Under the pieces are notes generated by a model. The model ran no database searches. It saw nothing but the letters and a program-made list of their open reading frames with translations, and was not told where the DNA came from. A stretch of 64,000 bases of DNA from Methylophilus sp. 5 (GTDB lineage: Bacteria > Pseudomonadota > Gammaproteobacteria > Burkholderiales > Methylophilaceae). The DNA lies in contig NZ_KI911560.1 in NCBI RefSeq assembly GCF_000515275.1, forward strand, positions 682,001 through 746,000, read 5' to 3'. A program made the translations under genes and the position numbers. Numbering within the stretch: the stretch's first letter is position 1; each line of letters opens with the position of its first letter. Below are positions 62,097 through 64,000 of the stretch, one piece after another.

Positions 62097-63187
62097 GTAA
62101 GCCACATGTGATCGTCGGGTTGTCCGGCGGTGTTGATTCTTCTGTTACTGCCTTGCTGTTAAAGCAACAAGGGTATCAGGTCACCGGTTTGTTTATGAAA
62201 AACTGGGAAGACGATGATAATGATGAATACTGTTCTTCGCGCCAGGACTTAATCGACGCCGTTTCTGCTGCCGATAGAATTGGCATCGACATCGAAACCG
62301 TGAATTTTAGCGCTGAGTATAAAGAGCGAGTGTTCGCTAACTTCTTGCAGGAGTATCAGGCTGGCCGCACGCCTAACCCGGATATTTTGTGCAATGCCGA
62401 GATCAAGTTTAAAGCGTTTTTGGACCATGCCATGGGCATGGGTGCAGACTTAATCGCCACCGGCCATTATGCGCAAGTACGTGAAAACCCGATTCAACCT
62501 GGCAACTTTCAACTGCTCAAAGCCGATGACGGCAGCAAAGACCAGAGCTACTTTTTGTCACGCCTGAACCAGGCACAATTGTCAAAAACATTGTTTCCGC
62601 TGGGCAAGCATTTAAAGCGTGAAGTGCGTGAAATTGCACGTGAGCATGGCCTTGCCAATGCTGAGAAAAAGGATTCCACCGGCATTTGCTTTATCGGCGA
62701 GCGCCCGTTCCAGGAGTTTTTGCAACGCTATCTGCCACGTCACCCTGGCGTGATGCGCACGCCGGAAGGCAAAGTGGTGGGTGAACACGAAGGCCTGATG
62801 TATTACACCATTGGTCAGCGCCAAGGGCTTAAAATTGGTGGCAGCCGCGAGAGTAATGGCGAGCCTTGGTTTGTTGCGGCCAAGCATATGGCTGATAACG
62901 AGCTAATTGTGGTGCAAGGGCACGACCACCCGTTACTGCAAAGCGATGGTTTAACAGCGGGCCAACTACACTGGATTAGCGGTGAAGAGCCTCAAACCAA
63001 CTGGGTCTATGCCGCCAAAACCCGTTATCGCCAACCAGACGCGCCGTGTGAAGTCGATGCCGTGAATGCCGAAGAAGCAACCATACGCTTTGGGCAACAT
63101 CAGTGGGCAATCACACCCGGGCAAAGCGTGGTGGTGTATGAAAGCAATGTCTGCCTGGGCGGCGGCATTATTACCGGTGCCATTTAA
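62093..63187 (+). CDS. mnmA: tRNA-uridine 2-sulfurtransferase MnmA
   Basis: 364 residues from the ATG giving [23 protein letters not shown], overlapping the Nudix stop (ATGA). It makes s2U34 in Glu, Gln and Lys tRNAs. Motifs: PP-loop [36 protein letters not shown] with catalytic Cys, [39 protein letters not shown] with the second Cys and [14 protein letters not shown]. Confidence 0.97.
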   Translation: MSKPHVIVGLSGGVDSSVTALLLKQQGYQVTGLFMKNWEDDDNDEYCSSRQDLIDAVSAADRIGIDIETVNFSAEYKERVFANFLQEYQAGRTPNPDILCNAEIKFKAFLDHAMGMGADLIATGHYAQVRENPIQPGNFQLLKADDGSKDQSYFLSRLNQAQLSKTLFPLGKHLKREVREIAREHGLANAEKKDSTGICFIGERPFQEFLQRYLPRHPGVMRTPEGKVVGEHEGLMYYTIGQRQGLKIGGSRESNGEPWFVAAKHMADNELIVVQGHDHPLLQSDGLTAGQLHWISGEEPQTNWVYAAKTRYRQPDAPCEVDAVNAEEATIRFGQHQWAITPGQSVVVYESNVCLGGGIITGAI

Positions 63188-63267
63188 TCCACTTGCAAGG
63201 CATGGTTATTGCTTCTGCTTGCATAATATAATCATAATCAACACCAAGTGACGAGGAATGACACCTG

Positions 63268-63597
63268 ATGGCCTACGTATTAAAAAATCAAGAAGGTGCA
63301 ATTATTGCAACAAGCCCAGACACGCAAGTGGCCGCGGACTGGGTTGAAATTGATAATGCAGATACTGAATACCTGTGTTTTCTGGATGATGAACTGAAAA
63401 AGCACCACACCTTTCGTGAAAGCGATATTCAGCTGGCACGCGTGCTGGAGGACTTAATCAGTATTTTGATCGATCGCAGCCTGATCAGTTTTACCGACTT
63501 TCCTAGCCCGGCACAAAAACGCTTGAACGAACGCCAAACCTTGCGTCATAAAAACAACCTTCAGCTGCTGGCTGATGATGACATGCCGCCACTATAA
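63268..63597 (+). CDS. Conserved small protein of unknown function
   Basis: 109 residues, acidic, no signal peptide or membrane helix. The middle SDIQLARVLEDLISILIDRSLISFTDFPSPAQKRLNER resembles small proteobacterial proteins that databases sometimes label 'tryptophan synthase subunit beta-like', a label without known function. A GAGGA site precedes the start. It stands alone about 80 nt after mnmA. Confidence 0.8.
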   Translation: MAYVLKNQEGAIIATSPDTQVAADWVEIDNADTEYLCFLDDELKKHHTFRESDIQLARVLEDLISILIDRSLISFTDFPSPAQKRLNERQTLRHKNNLQLLADDDMPPL

Positions 63598-63604
63598 TAC
63601 AGTG

Positions 63605-63640
63605 CGCAGAAATCTCCGCTTAAGGTAAATGATTTCTGCG
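63605..63640 (+). terminator. Hairpin after the small conserved gene
   Basis: Perfect 10-bp inverted repeat CGCAGAAATC / GATTTCTGCG with a 16-nt loop, 8 nt after the stop. There is no clear T-run, so termination is uncertain. The rest of the gene-free stretch up to the Fur box at 63845 shows nothing I can identify. Confidence 0.5.
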
Positions 63641-63844
63641 TGTCACACGCTTTACCCTCTGCCCCACTCCCACCACCTTTAGCTTCACCTCACTAATATG
63701 TGCTGGCTAGCCCTAGCCACAAGCAAAAGTGCTCACTCACTTAGCTTGCTGCTTTAACCATCAAGCCCAGTTTTACACGTAATGGCGTTGGCCATGAAGA
63801 CAACGACAACCCTAATGCTTGAAGCTTCAACTTAAGATGAAATT

Positions 63845-63863
63845 GACAATCATTCTCATTATC
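63845..63863 (+). promoter_or_regulatory. Candidate Fur box
   Basis: GACAATCATTCTCATTATC matches the Fur consensus at 15 of 19 positions by eye, about 50 nt before a strongly initiated short frame. It marks the start of an iron-regulated locus that continues beyond the window. Confidence 0.65.
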
Positions 63864-63912
63864 AATTAGCATATAAACTCCCAAACAATTAATAAAAAGA
63901 GGAGAGGTTCAT

Positions 63913-63987
63913 ATGACATGCGCAAGCAGCGTCTTAATCACACGGGCATACAGATTGACTACCCAGCAAACCGAGGTGGCGCCATGA
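63913..63987 (+). CDS. Possible 24-residue leader peptide of an iron-regulated operon
   Basis: A short frame with a strong Shine-Dalgarno (AGAGGAGAGG about 6 nt upstream) encodes MTCASSVLITRAYRLTTQQT followed by EVAP. Its TGA overlaps an ATG at 63984 that opens the next frame. It does not match HemP or another family I know. The signal, spacing and coupling suggest it is translated. Confidence 0.45.
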   Translation: MTCASSVLITRAYRLTTQQTEVAP

Positions 63988-64000
63988 CACCTTTGTTTAA
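63984..64000 (+). CDS. Start of a gene cut by the window edge
   Basis: Only MTPLF is visible. The ATG overlaps the stop of the short upstream frame (ATGA). It is placed under the Fur box, so an iron-uptake gene is plausible, but nothing can be identified from five residues. Confidence 0.4.

Overview
The window is a continuous stretch of a Gram-negative bacterial chromosome of moderate GC. It is most likely a betaproteobacterium, and Methylophilaceae (Methylophilus/Methylovorus/Methylotenera type) is my best guess. Supporting points are a PEP-CTERM exosortase substrate, an oxygen-dependent Coq7, a two-subunit bacterioferritin, GlyQ/GlyS glycyl-tRNA synthetase followed by gmhB-plsC-ygjP, and the pcnB-folK-panB neighbourhood. 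The genus assignment is inference. No rRNA, tRNA, CRISPR array, prophage or transposase gene was found.

Layout. 1-2.6 kb: lemA (partial), a HolD-like gene, rimI and tsaB, all on the minus strand. 2.7-3.4 kb: a Fur-box-preceded PEP-CTERM protein. 4.3-8.2 kb: panB, a deoxynucleoside kinase, folK, pcnB and a cobalamin adenosyltransferase. 8.3-13.2 kb: murI, ilvE, a SCO protein, paired bacterioferritin subunits and bfd. 13.3-21 kb: an EamA transporter, a LysR/SDR divergent pair, ygjP-like, plsC, gmhB, glyS and glyQ. 21.1-27.1 kb: a His-rich protein and a three-gene heavy-metal RND efflux operon. 27.7-33.1 kb: a minus-strand envelope operon (GT-C glycosyltransferase, GT2, GtrA, ChbG-like deacetylase, lnt). 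33.2-36.7 kb: phoB, an OFA-family MFS transporter, ribH and nusB. 36.8-44.1 kb: a large diguanylate cyclase, lpxH, two cyclophilins, an L,D-transpeptidase and a TPR protein sharing its C-terminal domain. 44.3-50.2 kb: cysS, argJ, arfB and a DinG/YoaA helicase. 50.3-58.8 kb: an NlpC/P60 protein, a SelT/W/H-like protein, ctpA, coq7, DUF2322, VOC, OsmC, FKBP, dacB, bioA and a type II toxin-antitoxin pair. 58.9-64 kb: rlhA, marC, a Nudix hydrolase, mnmA, a small conserved protein and the start of a Fur-controlled locus.

The most unusual content is a family of four long non-coding repeats, at about 3.53-4.25, 9.07-9.76, 27.06-27.71 and 47.05-47.77 kb. Each core is about 530-580 bp. The two clearest copies (first and fourth) can be drawn as a giant cloverleaf: a terminal stem of about 100 bp closing three large hairpins. 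The side hairpins come in interchangeable versions whose basal stems change on both strands together, so pairing is kept. All four copies lie between convergently transcribed genes and nowhere else. I regard this as the best candidate for an undescribed element.

Other points worth attention: a HolD (DNA polymerase III psi) candidate whose C-terminal half reads like a catalytically dead uracil-DNA glycosylase; a bacterioferritin pair that splits ferroxidase and haem-ligand residues between subunits; a toxin-antitoxin pair coupled to bioA with a perfect palindromic operator; three Fur boxes and one Pho box; and a metal-efflux block plus repeat that appears to interrupt a usually conserved lnt-glyQ neighbourhood.
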